Positions 1 through 8,878 of a stretch of DNA of 64,000 nucleotides are shown here, piece after piece. A program made the position numbers and the translations under genes. Every line of letters begins with the position of its first letter. Position 1 is the first letter of the stretch. Under the pieces are notes generated by a model. The model did no database searches and was not told the origin of the DNA. It saw only the letters and a list, made by a program, of their open reading frames with translations. The stretch comes from JBOHRN01 sp050732775 (GTDB lineage Bacteria; Gemmatimonadota; Gemmatimonadetes; Longimicrobiales; Longimicrobiaceae), in assembly GCA_050732775.1 (NCBI GenBank), contig JBOHRN010000020.1:1-64000 (forward strand). Direction: 5' to 3'.

Positions 1-1868
1 CCGGTGACCTGGCTCCGATCCGGGACTGGACACGAGCCTTCCAAGCCGAGGCGCTCGCCCAAGCCGGAGACGCCGCCGCCGAAAGGGTTGAGATCTCTTC
101 GTCCGCCTCTCCCCCGGCCCGTAAGAGAGTAGCCCTGGCCCGGGTGGCGGCGCTCGTCGGTGCTGGCGACACCGCCGCGGCCGTGCAGCGTGCCGAACGA
201 GAGACTCGCGCCCTGGCTTCGACCGGCGCCCGCTCGGCGGCCGCCGCGGTGGCTGTGGAGCGGGCGCGGCTGCTGGCTGCGGTCGGTCAGTTTTCGGAGG
301 CCAGAGTGTTGTTCCGTTCGGTTGCGGCTGGCGAGCGGGTCTCCCCCGCGGTGCGAGCCGAAGCCGCCCGCGGCTTCGAACAGGCGGTCGGGCGGCGGAC
401 GGCGCGCGAAGAGCTCGCCCGGGCCGACGCTTTCCGGGCAGCCGAAGACGCCGAGAGTGCCGCCGAGGCGCTAGCTGCGGCTCTGAGATCCGGCCTCGCG
501 GACAAGGGATCGCTCCACTTCCGGCTGGGGCAGTTTTACTTCGAGGCGCGCGAGTACAACCGCGCCCGAGAGGCGTTCGCCGAGGCCGAGCGGCGGCTAC
601 GGGGGCGGGCGCTGGCCTCGGAGGCGGCTCTCTTCGCCGCCCGCTCTCTTTTCCGGGATGGCCACCCGCGGGACGGCCAAGCTGGGCTCGAGCGGGTGGC
701 GCGCGAGTATCCGGGCACCGCCGCCGCGGGGTCGGCGTACTTCCTCCTGGGCGACGCCACCAACAGCGTTTCGCGGGCCATCGGCTACTACCGGCGGGCG
801 GCGGGCGTGCCGGCGTCGTCTTACGCGCACGAAGCCCTCTACCGGCTGGGAGACCGACTGGAGCGGGAGGGGAACCCCGGCGGCGCCATTCAGGCCTGGA
901 GCGACTACGCGCGCCGATATCCGCGGGGGGAGCACGCTTCCCAAGCCGCCTACCGGGCCGGCGTACTGCAAGAGGGGCGGGGAGAGGGCGACGCGGCCCG
1001 CGACCTGTACACCGCGGCCATCAGGGCAGACCCCGTCTCTTACTACGCCCTGCGGGCCGGCTACCGTACCGGTGAGGACCCCTTGGCCGTCCCTCTAGGG
1101 CCATCCGAACCGTGGGTCACGCTCGCTAGCGACGCCGAAGACGCCGAAACGGTCTTGGAGCGGCTGGCTCTGCTCGAGGAGATCGGGGCCGGGGCGGCTT
1201 GGCAAGAAGAGTACGAGACCGCCCTCGCCGCTTTCGACGCCCGGCCCTACGCCCTCCTCGAGCTGGCCGCGGGGCTGGTGGAGCAGGAGCACGTGCGTCT
1301 GGCGATCGGGCTCGGTTGGGACCTCTTGGATAAGCGCGAGGGCAAGTGGGATCGCCGCCTCTTGGAAGTGATCTTCCCCTTTCCCTGGAGATCCATCTTC
1401 GAGCGCGAGGCCGGTCGTTACGGGGTGGAAGCCACGCTCCTGGCCGGATTGGTCCGCCAGGAATCTCTCTTCCAGCCCGCCATCAGCTCCTGGGTGGGGG
1501 CGTCCGGACTCGCCCAAATCATGCCGGGAACCGGTAGTTGGCTGGCTCCCAAGGTCGGCCTCGACGATTACGAGCACCGGCTCCTGACCGTGCCCGAGGT
1601 GAGCTTGCGGATAGGGGCCTACTTCCTGGGCTCGCTGCTCGGCCGCTACGACGGAGCCCGCGACCTGGCTCTGGCCGGCTACAACGCCGGTCCCGGCCGG
1701 GCCGACCGCTGGCGCCGCACGCTGGGATACGGCCAGGGCACCGACCGCTTCCGGGAGAGCATCCCCTTCGACGAGACGCGCGACTACGTGAAAAAGGTCC
1801 TCCTCAACGCTGCCGTGTACCAGCGGCTATACGGCGACGGTCGTCCCTCGGGTCTGGTGGAAGACTGA
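1..1868 (+). CDS. Soluble lytic murein transglycosylase (Slt type) with TPR-like repeats, 5' end cut by window edge
   Basis: The reading frame is open from base 3, so the N-terminus lies outside the window; an internal GTG at 144 is not the true start. The first two thirds are Ala/Arg-rich helical TPR-like repeats, for example around LYRLGDRLEREGNPGGAIQAW. The C-terminal ~170 residues are the GH23 lysozyme-like domain: catalytic Glu in VRQESLFQP, then GLAQIMPGT, then LALAGYNAGPGRADRW. The family cleaves the MurNAc-GlcNAc bond of periplasmic peptidoglycan to give 1,6-anhydro-MurNAc products, which fits the peptidoglycan-recycling ligase gene mpl at 17.6 kb. Family assignment is firm; the exact substrate preference is unknown. 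Confidence 0.9.
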   Translation, partial: GDLAPIRDWTRAFQAEALAQAGDAAAERVEISSSASPPARKRVALARVAALVGAGDTAAAVQRAERETRALASTGARSAAAAVAVERARLLAAVGQFSEARVLFRSVAAGERVSPAVRAEAARGFEQAVGRRTAREELARADAFRAAEDAESAAEALAAALRSGLADKGSLHFRLGQFYFEAREYNRAREAFAEAERRLRGRALASEAALFAARSLFRDGHPRDGQAGLERVAREYPGTAAAGSAYFLLGDATNSVSRAIGYYRRAAGVPASSYAHEALYRLGDRLEREGNPGGAIQAWSDYARRYPRGEHASQAAYRAGVLQEGRGEGDAARDLYTAAIRADPVSYYALRAGYRTGEDPLAVPLGPSEPWVTLASDAEDAETVLERLALLEEIGAGAAWQEEYETALAAFDARPYALLELAAGLVEQEHVRLAIGLGWDLLDKREGKWDRRLLEVIFPFPWRSIFEREAGRYGVEATLLAGLVRQESLFQPAISSWVGASGLAQIMPGTGSWLAPKVGLDDYEHRLLTVPEVSLRIGAYFLGSLLGRYDGARDLALAGYNAGPGRADRWRRTLGYGQGTDRFRESIPFDETRDYVKKVLLNAAVYQRLYGDGRPSGLVED

Positions 1869-2035
1869 CTCTCCCAAAGAGCGCGCCGTCTCCTTTATCG
1901 TCCTATTTAGGTGACATGTGGGTGCCAGTACTCACCTGCTCACCCCTGGTAAGTCAAGGGTATTCATGGAGTCCGGCCTGGCACCCGCCTTGCTCTTTAC
2001 CACTCCGTCAACTGTTTTTTCCCCGGAGGTGAGCG

Positions 2036-2440
2036 ATGAACAAGAGATCAGCACGGAGTGCAAAGGGTCTTGTCGCGGTGGTGGCGTTACTGACGGTGAC
2101 CGGGTGCTCCCAACTCGGCGGTTTGGATCAGATTCTGGGGGCCATCCTGTCTCCGGCCGGTGCGGGGGGTCAGAGGGCAGGAGAGGCCGTGGTCCAGGTA
2201 GAGGGCAGGGATACCGGCAGGCAAATCCTATGGGTGCGTACAGAGGACGGACAGCAGGCCGGAGTGCAGTACGACTCCCGCACTCGAGTGGTCTACCGCC
2301 AGCGGCAGTACCGGGTGAGTTACCTGCAATCGGGCGACATCGTCTGGATGAGGATCTACCAGACGGGCCGCGGCGGCCAGAGCGGTTACTACACCGACTA
2401 CATAGAGATCAGGGAACGGCGCGGCGGTTGGGGGTGGTGA
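2036..2440 (+). CDS. Small lipoprotein of unknown function
   Basis: A 134-aa protein with a Lys/Arg-rich N-terminus, a hydrophobic segment and a lipobox ending LLTVTGC, so it is probably lipidated and exported. The mature part has a short Gly/Ala linker and a compact beta-rich region (VVQVEGRDTGRQILWVRTED, SYLQSGDIVWMRIYQ) that resembles a small SH3- or OB-like barrel by eye only. A good ribosome site (GGAGGTGAG) sits just before the ATG. The last 32 bases overlap the 3' end of the convergent S9 peptidase gene. I do not recognise the family. Confidence 0.75.
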   Translation: MNKRSARSAKGLVAVVALLTVTGCSQLGGLDQILGAILSPAGAGGQRAGEAVVQVEGRDTGRQILWVRTEDGQQAGVQYDSRTRVVYRQRQYRVSYLQSGDIVWMRIYQTGRGGQSGYYTDYIEIRERRGGWGW

Positions 2441-4643
2441 CTCCGGTCGCACGGGGTTTAGCGCTTCCCAGCTCCCGCAACAAAAAAGCCAACTGGTCGG
2501 CCTGTTCCTCGACGATCATCCAGGTGGGTTTGCCCGCGCCGTGTCCCGCGCGGGTCTCTACCCGGATGAGGGCTGGTTCGGGGCAGCCCTGCGCGGCCTG
2601 TAGAGCTGCCGCGAATTTGAAGGAGTGGCCGGGCACCACCCGGTCGTCGTGGTCGGCCGTGGTCACCAGCGTGGGCGGGTAGCACACCCCCGGCTCCAGA
2701 TTGTGGAGCGGAGAGTAACCATACAGCACGGGAAACATCTCCGGGTCGTCGGCCGAACCGTACTCCGACACCCACGCCCACCCGATGGTGAACTGGTGGA
2801 AGCGGAGCATGTCCATCACTCCCACCGCGGGCAGGGCGGCGCCAAAGAGAGCGGGCCTTTGGGTCATGGCCGCTCCCACCAGCAACCCACCGTTGGATCC
2901 CCCCGCTATCGCCAGCCACTCCGGCGAGGTGTACCCTGCGGAAATGAGATACTCGGCCGCGGCTATGAAGTCGTCGAAGACGTTCTGTTTGTTTCGCAAC
3001 CTGCCGGCTTGGTGCCACTCTTCGCCGTACTCTCCACCGCCGCGCAGGTTGGGTACCGCGTAGACACCACCCATCTCCAGCCACGCCAGCCGGCTGACCG
3101 AGAAGGAGGGGGTAAGGGAGATGTTGAATCCCCCGTAGCCGTAAAGCATGGTAGGGTTGCTGCCGTTCAGCTTGAGCCCCCGCCGGTGAGTGACGAACAT
3201 GGGTACGCGGGTGCCGTCGGCGCTGGTGTAGAAGAGCTGCTGGGTCTGGTAACCGCTCGGGTCAAAGTCGATCTCCGGAGCCCGGAAGACGGTGGCGGCT
3301 CCGCTCTGAAAGTCGTGGCGGAAGATGGTCGACGGGTACAGGAAGGAGGTGAAGGCGTAGAAGGTTTCGGTGTCGTCCGGGTCTCCTCTGAAGCCACCCG
3401 CTGAGCCGGGCGCGGGCAGCTCGATCTCCCCCATCGGCTCGCCCGAGAGAGAGAAGGTGAGTACCCGCGAGTGGGCATCGTGCAGGTACTCGGCCACGAA
3501 GCGGCCGGCGATCACGCTGGTACTCTCTAGCACGTCGTCAGACTCGGGGATCACCGTCTGCCACCCGGAGCGCGCGGGGTCCCGGGTGTCGATGGCGATC
3601 ACCCGTCCCCTGGGGGCGTCCAGGTCGGTGCGCAAGTAGAAGAGTGGCCCGTCGTTGTGGATATAGGAGTAGCCCGCGTCGAAGTCGTCCAGCAAGCGCA
3701 CCATCTCCCCGTCCAAGCGCGGATTCTGCGGCTCTTCCAGGTCCAGGTAGTAGAGCCGGTTCCGGCGGTCGGTCCCCTGCGACACGCTCACCACCAGGTA
3801 GCGGCCGTCGTCCGAGACCCCGGCGCCAAAGCCCCAGTCGGGGTGGTCGGGCCGTTCGTACACCAAAACGTCTTCTGACTGGGGGGTGCCGATCCGGTGG
3901 TAGTAGAGTTTCTGGTTCCGGTTGGCGGCGAGCATCTCGTCGCCCACGGGTTCGGGGTAGCGGGAGTAGAAGAAGCCGGCGTGGTCGTGGGTCCACGCGG
4001 CCCCCGAAAACTTGATCAACTGCAGGTGGTCGGCCAGGTCACGGCCGGTGGCTACCTCGCGCACCCGGAACTCCCGCCAGTCGGAGCCACCCTCGGAGGT
4101 ACCCCACGCCAGGTACTCTCCGTCTTCGGAGATGGAAACCGTGGCCAGGGAGACGGTGCCGTCGGCTGAGAGCCGGTTCGGGTCCAGGAGGAGCCGCGGC
4201 TCCGCGTCCAGCGACGGCTGCCAGTAGAGGACCGACTGATCCTGGAGTCCGTCGTTCCGGCGGTAAAAGTACCGGCCGCCGCGCTCGAACGGCACCGAGT
4301 AGCGCTGGTAGTCCCACAGCTCGGTGAGCCGCTCCTTGACCCTGTCGCGCGCCGGGATCTCTTCCAGATAGGAAAAAGTAAGTTCGTTCTGCCGCTCGAT
4401 CCACGCCCGGGTCTCGGGGCTGTTACTGTCTTCCAGCCAACGGTAAGGATCGGCGATCGGGGTGCCGTGGTAGTCGTCCACCACGCTGCCCCTTCGGCTC
4501 TCGGGGTAAACGACGCCGGCCGGGTCTTCTACAGACGTCGCGGGTGGGGCGGGAACGGGCGGCGCGGGCGGTGGGAGGCAAGCGCCCAGCAAGAGCGCGC
4601 TGAGGATGGCAAGGATCAACCTCGGGCGCGGTAATCTAAACAT
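2409..4643 (-). CDS. Prolyl oligopeptidase family serine peptidase (S9A), lipoprotein
   Basis: This 744-aa protein starts at the Met that precedes a signal sequence with lipobox (LILAILSALLLGAC); an upstream in-frame Met would put an implausible 24-residue extension before it. An N-terminal seven-bladed propeller (from PYRWLEDSNSPETRAWIERQ onward) is followed by the alpha/beta hydrolase domain with Ser583 in AGGSNGG, Asp667 in DHDDRVVP and His701 in RAGHGAG. Family members cleave short peptides after proline. It probably acts in the periplasm or on the outer membrane in peptide scavenging. The last ~17 residues lie past the usual domain end and run into the convergent lipoprotein gene. Confidence 0.92.
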   Translation of the reverse strand: MFRLPRPRLILAILSALLLGACLPPPAPPVPAPPATSVEDPAGVVYPESRRGSVVDDYHGTPIADPYRWLEDSNSPETRAWIERQNELTFSYLEEIPARDRVKERLTELWDYQRYSVPFERGGRYFYRRNDGLQDQSVLYWQPSLDAEPRLLLDPNRLSADGTVSLATVSISEDGEYLAWGTSEGGSDWREFRVREVATGRDLADHLQLIKFSGAAWTHDHAGFFYSRYPEPVGDEMLAANRNQKLYYHRIGTPQSEDVLVYERPDHPDWGFGAGVSDDGRYLVVSVSQGTDRRNRLYYLDLEEPQNPRLDGEMVRLLDDFDAGYSYIHNDGPLFYLRTDLDAPRGRVIAIDTRDPARSGWQTVIPESDDVLESTSVIAGRFVAEYLHDAHSRVLTFSLSGEPMGEIELPAPGSAGGFRGDPDDTETFYAFTSFLYPSTIFRHDFQSGAATVFRAPEIDFDPSGYQTQQLFYTSADGTRVPMFVTHRRGLKLNGSNPTMLYGYGGFNISLTPSFSVSRLAWLEMGGVYAVPNLRGGGEYGEEWHQAGRLRNKQNVFDDFIAAAEYLISAGYTSPEWLAIAGGSNGGLLVGAAMTQRPALFGAALPAVGVMDMLRFHQFTIGWAWVSEYGSADDPEMFPVLYGYSPLHNLEPGVCYPPTLVTTADHDDRVVPGHSFKFAAALQAAQGCPEPALIRVETRAGHGAGKPTWMIVEEQADQLAFLLRELGSAKPRATGVTTPNRRAVP

Positions 4644-4709
4644 CGGTCTGGCTGGGCAACGGGTTTTTTCCGAACTCGCTAGCGTAAGGTAATTTGCCCT
4701 CGAGGATAG

Positions 4710-4738
4710 TATCAAGCAACTTCAACCAGGGATCGCAA
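4710..4738 (-). promoter_or_regulatory. Possible sigma-70-like promoter for the S9A peptidase
   Basis: On the minus strand TTGCGA (4738-4733) and TTGATA (4715-4710) are separated by 17 bases, about 70 bases before the peptidase start codon. The match to consensus is only partial and this phylum's promoter preferences are poorly known, so this is a weak call. Confidence 0.22.
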
Positions 4739-4768
4739 GGTAAAAACCCGGCCGATGACGGGGATAGA

Positions 4769-5074
4769 TCAGCGCGGGAAACCGGAGACACCGTTTTGCA
4801 CTTCGCGCAGCGACGCTTGCAGCTCTTCCACCCGGGTGTTGAGTGCTTCCTTGAGCTTCTCCACCGGTGTGGACTTTTTGTTCACGGGCAAGGCGAGGGG
4901 GAGCGGCGAGGATTGGCCTCCCACTTCGGCCGCCTTAAGGTGCTCCTCCTCGGCTTTTGCCAAGGCAAAGACCGCTTTCTGCAGCCAGACCGACTCCCTC
5001 CTCAGGGAGCGGAGCTGCCTCCGCTGGGCTCTCGCGTCCACGCGCTCTCTCCGGCTGAGTTTCTCCCCAATCAT
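4769..5074 (-). CDS. Small charged coiled-coil protein, function unknown
   Basis: A 101-aa hydrophilic protein with no signal peptide. Basic helical N-terminal half (RRERVDARAQRRQLRSLRRE), acidic/alanine helix (FALAKAEEEHLKAAE), then a linker and a C-terminal amphipathic helix (VEKLKEALNTRVEELQASLR) with heptad spacing. The ATG at 5074 is preceded by GAGGGTGGT, a usable ribosome site; longer in-frame starts would run antisense through purE and are rejected. It is divergent from purE by 45 bases. Function cannot be inferred. Confidence 0.6.
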   Translation of the reverse strand: MIGEKLSRRERVDARAQRRQLRSLRRESVWLQKAVFALAKAEEEHLKAAEVGGQSSPLPLALPVNKKSTPVEKLKEALNTRVEELQASLREVQNGVSGFPR

Positions 5075-5119
5075 ACCACCCTCGCGCGAGAACCGTGCCG
5101 GGCGTAGATTCGCGGCACG

Positions 5120-5626
5120 ATGGCTACTACTAATGAACCTTGGGTGGGGATCGTCATGGGCTCCCGCTCCGACTGGGAAACCATGCGGCACGCTTGCGGG
5201 GCGCTGGACGAGCTGGGGGTCGCCTACGAGGCCCGCGTGGTCTCTGCCCACCGCACCCCGGACCTCCTCTTCCGTTACGCCGCAGAGGCCGAAGAGAGGG
5301 GGATAGAGGTGATCGTGGCCGGGGCGGGGGGCGCGGCCCACTTGCCCGGCATGTTGGCGGCCAAGACCCCTCTTCCGGTGCTGGGAGTGCCGGTCCGGTC
5401 CCAGGCCTTGAACGGACTCGACTCCCTGCTCTCTATCGTGCAGATGCCGGCGGGGGTACCGGTGGGCACGCTCGCCATCGGGCCGGCGGGCGCCGTCAAC
5501 GCGGGCCTCCTGGCCGCGGCCATCGTCGGCGGCCGGCACCCCGAAGTTCGCAAGGCGCTGGAGCGGTACCGGGCCGTCCAGACCGAGCGCGTCCTGAACG
5601 ACCCCGACCCCTCCCGGGAGGCGTGA
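5120..5626 (+). CDS. purE: N5-carboxyaminoimidazole ribonucleotide mutase
   Basis: This 168-aa class I PurE interconverts N5-CAIR and CAIR in purine synthesis. The signature segments are present: the phosphate-binding loop MGSRSDWETM, the SAHRTPD motif with the catalytic His, and AGAGGAAHLPGM. Length and order match bacterial PurE. The stop overlaps the GTG start of purK (GTGA), so the pair is probably translationally coupled and cotranscribed. No clear Shine-Dalgarno sequence precedes the ATG. Confidence 0.95.
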   Translation: MATTNEPWVGIVMGSRSDWETMRHACGALDELGVAYEARVVSAHRTPDLLFRYAAEAEERGIEVIVAGAGGAAHLPGMLAAKTPLPVLGVPVRSQALNGLDSLLSIVQMPAGVPVGTLAIGPAGAVNAGLLAAAIVGGRHPEVRKALERYRAVQTERVLNDPDPSREA

Positions 5627-6729
5627 AGATAGGCGTCCTGGGGGGCGGCCAGCTCGGCCGCATGCTGGCCCTGGCCGGGTATCCGCTCGGCTTCACTTTC
5701 CGTTTCTTCGACCCGGCCCCCCGGCCTCCCGCCGCCCCCCTGGCCGAGCACGTTTCGGCCCAGTGGGATAACCGGAACGCCCTGGCCCGCTTCGCCGACG
5801 GGCTCGACCTGGTTACCTACGAGTTCGAGAACGTGCCGGTAGAAGCCGTGGCTTTCCTGGCAGAACGGGTCTCAGTGCTGCCTCCTCCGGGGGCCCTGGA
5901 GGTAGCCCGCGACCGGCTTGCCGAGAAGGAGTTCCTGGCCAGGCTGGGGGTGCCCACGGCGCCGTTCGCGCCGGTATCGACAGAGCGGGAGCTGGCCGAG
6001 GCAGCGACCGGGATCGGATTTCCGGCCGTGCTCAAGACCCGGCGGCTAGGGTACGACGGCAAGGGGCAATTCGTTCTCCAGGGCGCCGCCGGGCTGGCAC
6101 AGGCGTGGGAGGCGTTGGGTGGCCGGGAGCTGATCCTGGAGGGGTTGGTGAACTTCCGGCGCGAGCTTTCCCTGCTGGCGTTGCGGGGTCGCGACGGCTG
6201 CGCGGCCTTTTACCCGCTTACCGAAACGGTCCACCAGAAGGGTGTCCTGCGGCTCTGCCGCGCCCCCGCCTCCGGCGCCTCCCCAGCTCTCCGGGAAGAG
6301 GCAAAAAGGGTAGCGGGGCGCGTGCTCGAGGCGCTCGACTACGCCGGAGTGCTGGCGCTGGAACTTTTCGAAACCGGGGATGGGGTGCTGGTCAACGAGA
6401 TTGCCCCCCGCGTCCACAACTCGGGCCACTGGACCATCGAGGGGTCGCTCACCAGCCAGTTCGAGAACCACCTGCGGGCTTTGGCCGGGCTCCCGCTGGG
6501 AGACACCTCGGCGCGGGGGTACGCCGCCACCGTGAACCTCCTGGGCCGCCACCCCGACCGCGCGGCCGTGCTGCGTATCCCCGGCGCCCACCTACACCTG
6601 TACGGCAAGGAGCCGGAGCCCGGCCGCAAGTTGGGCCACGTGACCGTGACCGCCGGCGACCTCGCTACCTTGGAGGCGCGCTTGGCCGCCCTCGCCCCCG
6701 TCTTGCAACTTCACCCACCGTCGGTGTAG
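5623..6729 (+). CDS. purK: N5-carboxyaminoimidazole ribonucleotide synthase
   Basis: This 368-aa ATP-grasp enzyme makes N5-CAIR from AIR, bicarbonate and ATP, supplying the PurE substrate. It begins MKIGVLGGGQLGRML, the conserved PurK N-terminus, using the GTG that overlaps the purE stop; the open frame further upstream only shadows purE. ATP-grasp segments follow: PAVLKTRRLGYDGKGQF, the EGLVNFRRELS region, and NEIAPRVHNSGHWTIEG near the active site. The pair indicates the bacterial two-step AIR carboxylation route. Confidence 0.95.
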   Translation: MKIGVLGGGQLGRMLALAGYPLGFTFRFFDPAPRPPAAPLAEHVSAQWDNRNALARFADGLDLVTYEFENVPVEAVAFLAERVSVLPPPGALEVARDRLAEKEFLARLGVPTAPFAPVSTERELAEAATGIGFPAVLKTRRLGYDGKGQFVLQGAAGLAQAWEALGGRELILEGLVNFRRELSLLALRGRDGCAAFYPLTETVHQKGVLRLCRAPASGASPALREEAKRVAGRVLEALDYAGVLALELFETGDGVLVNEIAPRVHNSGHWTIEGSLTSQFENHLRALAGLPLGDTSARGYAATVNLLGRHPDRAAVLRIPGAHLHLYGKEPEPGRKLGHVTVTAGDLATLEARLAALAPVLQLHPPSV

Positions 6730-6768
6730 TATCTCCTTAACCCTCACTCATATCCCCGGAGGACAAAG

Positions 6769-7830
6769 ATGACCGCCGCTTTACTCGCGCGCCGTATGAC
6801 CGTCGGCGCCTGCGCGCTGGCAACGCTCGCCGGGCTGCCCGCTGGCGCCGCCACCCAGCAGCCGGCGAGTACCCCTTCATCTTCCCCTGCCGCCTTTACC
6901 TTGGCTATCCACGGCGGCGCCGGGACCATCACCCGGGAGAGTATGAGTCCGGAGCGGGAGCGGGAGTACCGGGCTAAACTCACCGAGGCGCTAGAGCGAG
7001 GTAGAGACGTGCTAGCCCGGGGCGGGAGCGCCGTGGACGCGGTGGTGGCCGCCATCGTCGTGATGGAGGACTCTCCCCTCTTCAACGCCGGGAGGGGCGC
7101 TGTGTTCACCCACGAGGGCGCTAACGAGCTGGACGCCTCGATCATGAACGGAGCCACCCTGGGCGCGGGAGCCGTGGCCGGGGTCACCAGGGTCAAGAAC
7201 CCTATCGAGTTGGCCCGGTTGGTTATGGAGGAGTCGCGCCACGTGATGTTCGCGCGCGAGGGGGCCGAGCGCTTCGCCGTGGAGCGGGGGGTCGAGCTGG
7301 TGGACCCTGAGTACTTTTACACCGAGGGGCGCTGGCAGTCTCTCCAGCGCGTGCTCGAGCGGGAGCGGGCCGGTGAAACCAGCGGGCAGCTGCGTGGCGC
7401 CGGCCAGGGGAGCAAACTGGGGACGGTGGGGGCGGTGGCGCTGGACCGCGCTGGTAACCTGGCCGCCGGGACCTCAACCGGGGGGATGACCAACAAGCGC
7501 TTCGGCCGGGTGGGCGACTCTCCGATTATCGGGGCGGGCACCTACGCCAACAACCGTAGCTGCGCCGTATCGGCCACCGGCCACGGCGAGTTCTTCATCC
7601 GGCTCACTATCGCCCGCGACGTGTGCGCGCGGGTAGAGTGGCTGGGGGTGTCCATCGAAGAAGCGGCTAACTCCGAGATTCACAGTGAGCTGGATGGGCT
7701 GGGCGCCACCGGCGGGGTAATCGTCCTAGACCCCGAGGGAAAGGTGGCTGCGGTGTTCAACACCGAGGGGATGTACCGGGGGTGGGTGAAGGGCGACGGC
7801 GATCCGGTGGTCGAAATTTACCGGGATTAG
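6769..7830 (+). CDS. Isoaspartyl peptidase / plant-type L-asparaginase (Ntn hydrolase)
   Basis: This 353-aa precursor begins with a signal-like hydrophobic N-terminus (ALATLAGLPAGAAT), so it is probably exported. The Ntn-hydrolase core starts at FTLAIHGGAGTI. Autocleavage would occur before Thr219 in SKLGTVGAVALD, freeing the nucleophilic threonine; TSTGGMTNKRFGRVGDSPIIGAGTYANN is the conserved substrate and glycine-loop region. The family hydrolyses beta-aspartyl dipeptides and asparagine. A good ribosome site (CCGGAGGAC) precedes the ATG. Specificity between asparaginase and isoaspartyl peptidase cannot be read from sequence. Confidence 0.9.
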   Translation: MTAALLARRMTVGACALATLAGLPAGAATQQPASTPSSSPAAFTLAIHGGAGTITRESMSPEREREYRAKLTEALERGRDVLARGGSAVDAVVAAIVVMEDSPLFNAGRGAVFTHEGANELDASIMNGATLGAGAVAGVTRVKNPIELARLVMEESRHVMFAREGAERFAVERGVELVDPEYFYTEGRWQSLQRVLERERAGETSGQLRGAGQGSKLGTVGAVALDRAGNLAAGTSTGGMTNKRFGRVGDSPIIGAGTYANNRSCAVSATGHGEFFIRLTIARDVCARVEWLGVSIEEAANSEIHSELDGLGATGGVIVLDPEGKVAAVFNTEGMYRGWVKGDGDPVVEIYRD

Positions 7831-7854
7831 CCAGCGGGCGCGGGGGCTGGGGAG

Positions 7855-8829
7855 ATGAGTGACATCCACCTCCCCGCGCCCGCCTCGGTGCTGGAGGCGG
7901 CAGAGCGGTTGCAGGGGGTGGCCAGCCCGACTCCGGTACTCACCTCCCGGACCCTCGACGAGCGGGTGGGGGCGCGGGTCTTCCTCAAGGGTGAGCAGCT
8001 GCAGCGGACGGGCTCGTTCAAGTTCCGGGGGGCGTATAACGCCCTTTCCCGGCTCTCCGAAGGCGAGCGGTCCAAGGGCGTGCTCACCTATTCGTCCGGG
8101 AACCACGCCCAAGCCGTGGCGCTGGCCGGGCGGCTCCTGGGCGTAAAGGTGGCGGTGGTCATGCCGGCCGACGCCCCCCGCTCCAAGCTCGACGCCACCC
8201 GCGAGTACGGCGCCGAGGTGATCCTCTACCAGAGGCACGAGATCACGCGGGAGCGACTCGCCCGGCGGTTGCGCGAAGAACGGGGAGTAACCCTGATCCC
8301 TCCCTACGACCACCCGGACGTGATTGCGGGCCAGGGCACGGTGGGGCTGGAGTTGCTCGACCAGGCGGCGCCGCTCGACCGCCTGTACGCGCCTTGCGGG
8401 GGTGGCGGGCTCCTCTCCGGGTGCGTGCTGGCCGCCCGCGCCCGGGCTCCGGGGTGCCGGGTGGTTGGGGTAGAGCCGGCGTCTGCCGCGGACGCCACCC
8501 GGTCGCTCCGGGACGGCGTGATCCGGCGGCTCGATAACCCGGACACGATCGCCGACGGGCTCCGTACTCCGTCGCTAGGCCGGCTTACCTTCGGGGTGCT
8601 GCGGGAGGCCGGGGTGCGCATGGTGACGGTGTCGGAGCCAGAGATCGCGGCGGCCATGCGCTTTCTCTGGACGCGGGCAAAAGTCGTGGCCGAGCCGTCG
8701 GGGGCGGTGGCGTTGGCCGGTCTGCTGCAGGAGGGTGCGCCCGGCGAGCGCGCCGGTGTGATCGTGAGCGGCGGTAACGTGGAACTGGAGCGGGTCTGCG
8801 AACTGCTGGGCTCGACAGGGACCGGGTGA
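7855..8829 (+). CDS. PLP-dependent threonine/serine dehydratase-like enzyme (fold type II)
   Basis: 324 aa, with PLP lysine Lys56 in GSFKFRGAYNAL, SSGNHAQAVALAG for substrate and phosphate contact, and the phosphate loop CGGGGLLSG. It lacks the C-terminal ACT domains of biosynthetic IlvA, so it belongs to the short group that includes catabolic threonine ammonia-lyase, serine racemase and threo-3-hydroxyaspartate ammonia-lyase. It follows the isoaspartyl peptidase by 24 bases, so both may act in amino acid catabolism. The exact substrate is open. Confidence 0.85.
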   Translation: MSDIHLPAPASVLEAAERLQGVASPTPVLTSRTLDERVGARVFLKGEQLQRTGSFKFRGAYNALSRLSEGERSKGVLTYSSGNHAQAVALAGRLLGVKVAVVMPADAPRSKLDATREYGAEVILYQRHEITRERLARRLREERGVTLIPPYDHPDVIAGQGTVGLELLDQAAPLDRLYAPCGGGGLLSGCVLAARARAPGCRVVGVEPASAADATRSLRDGVIRRLDNPDTIADGLRTPSLGRLTFGVLREAGVRMVTVSEPEIAAAMRFLWTRAKVVAEPSGAVALAGLLQEGAPGERAGVIVSGGNVELERVCELLGSTGTG

Positions 8830-8878
8830 GGGTGTACTCTGAGACCGCACCATGGTGGGGCGGGGGGAGAGGGGAGAT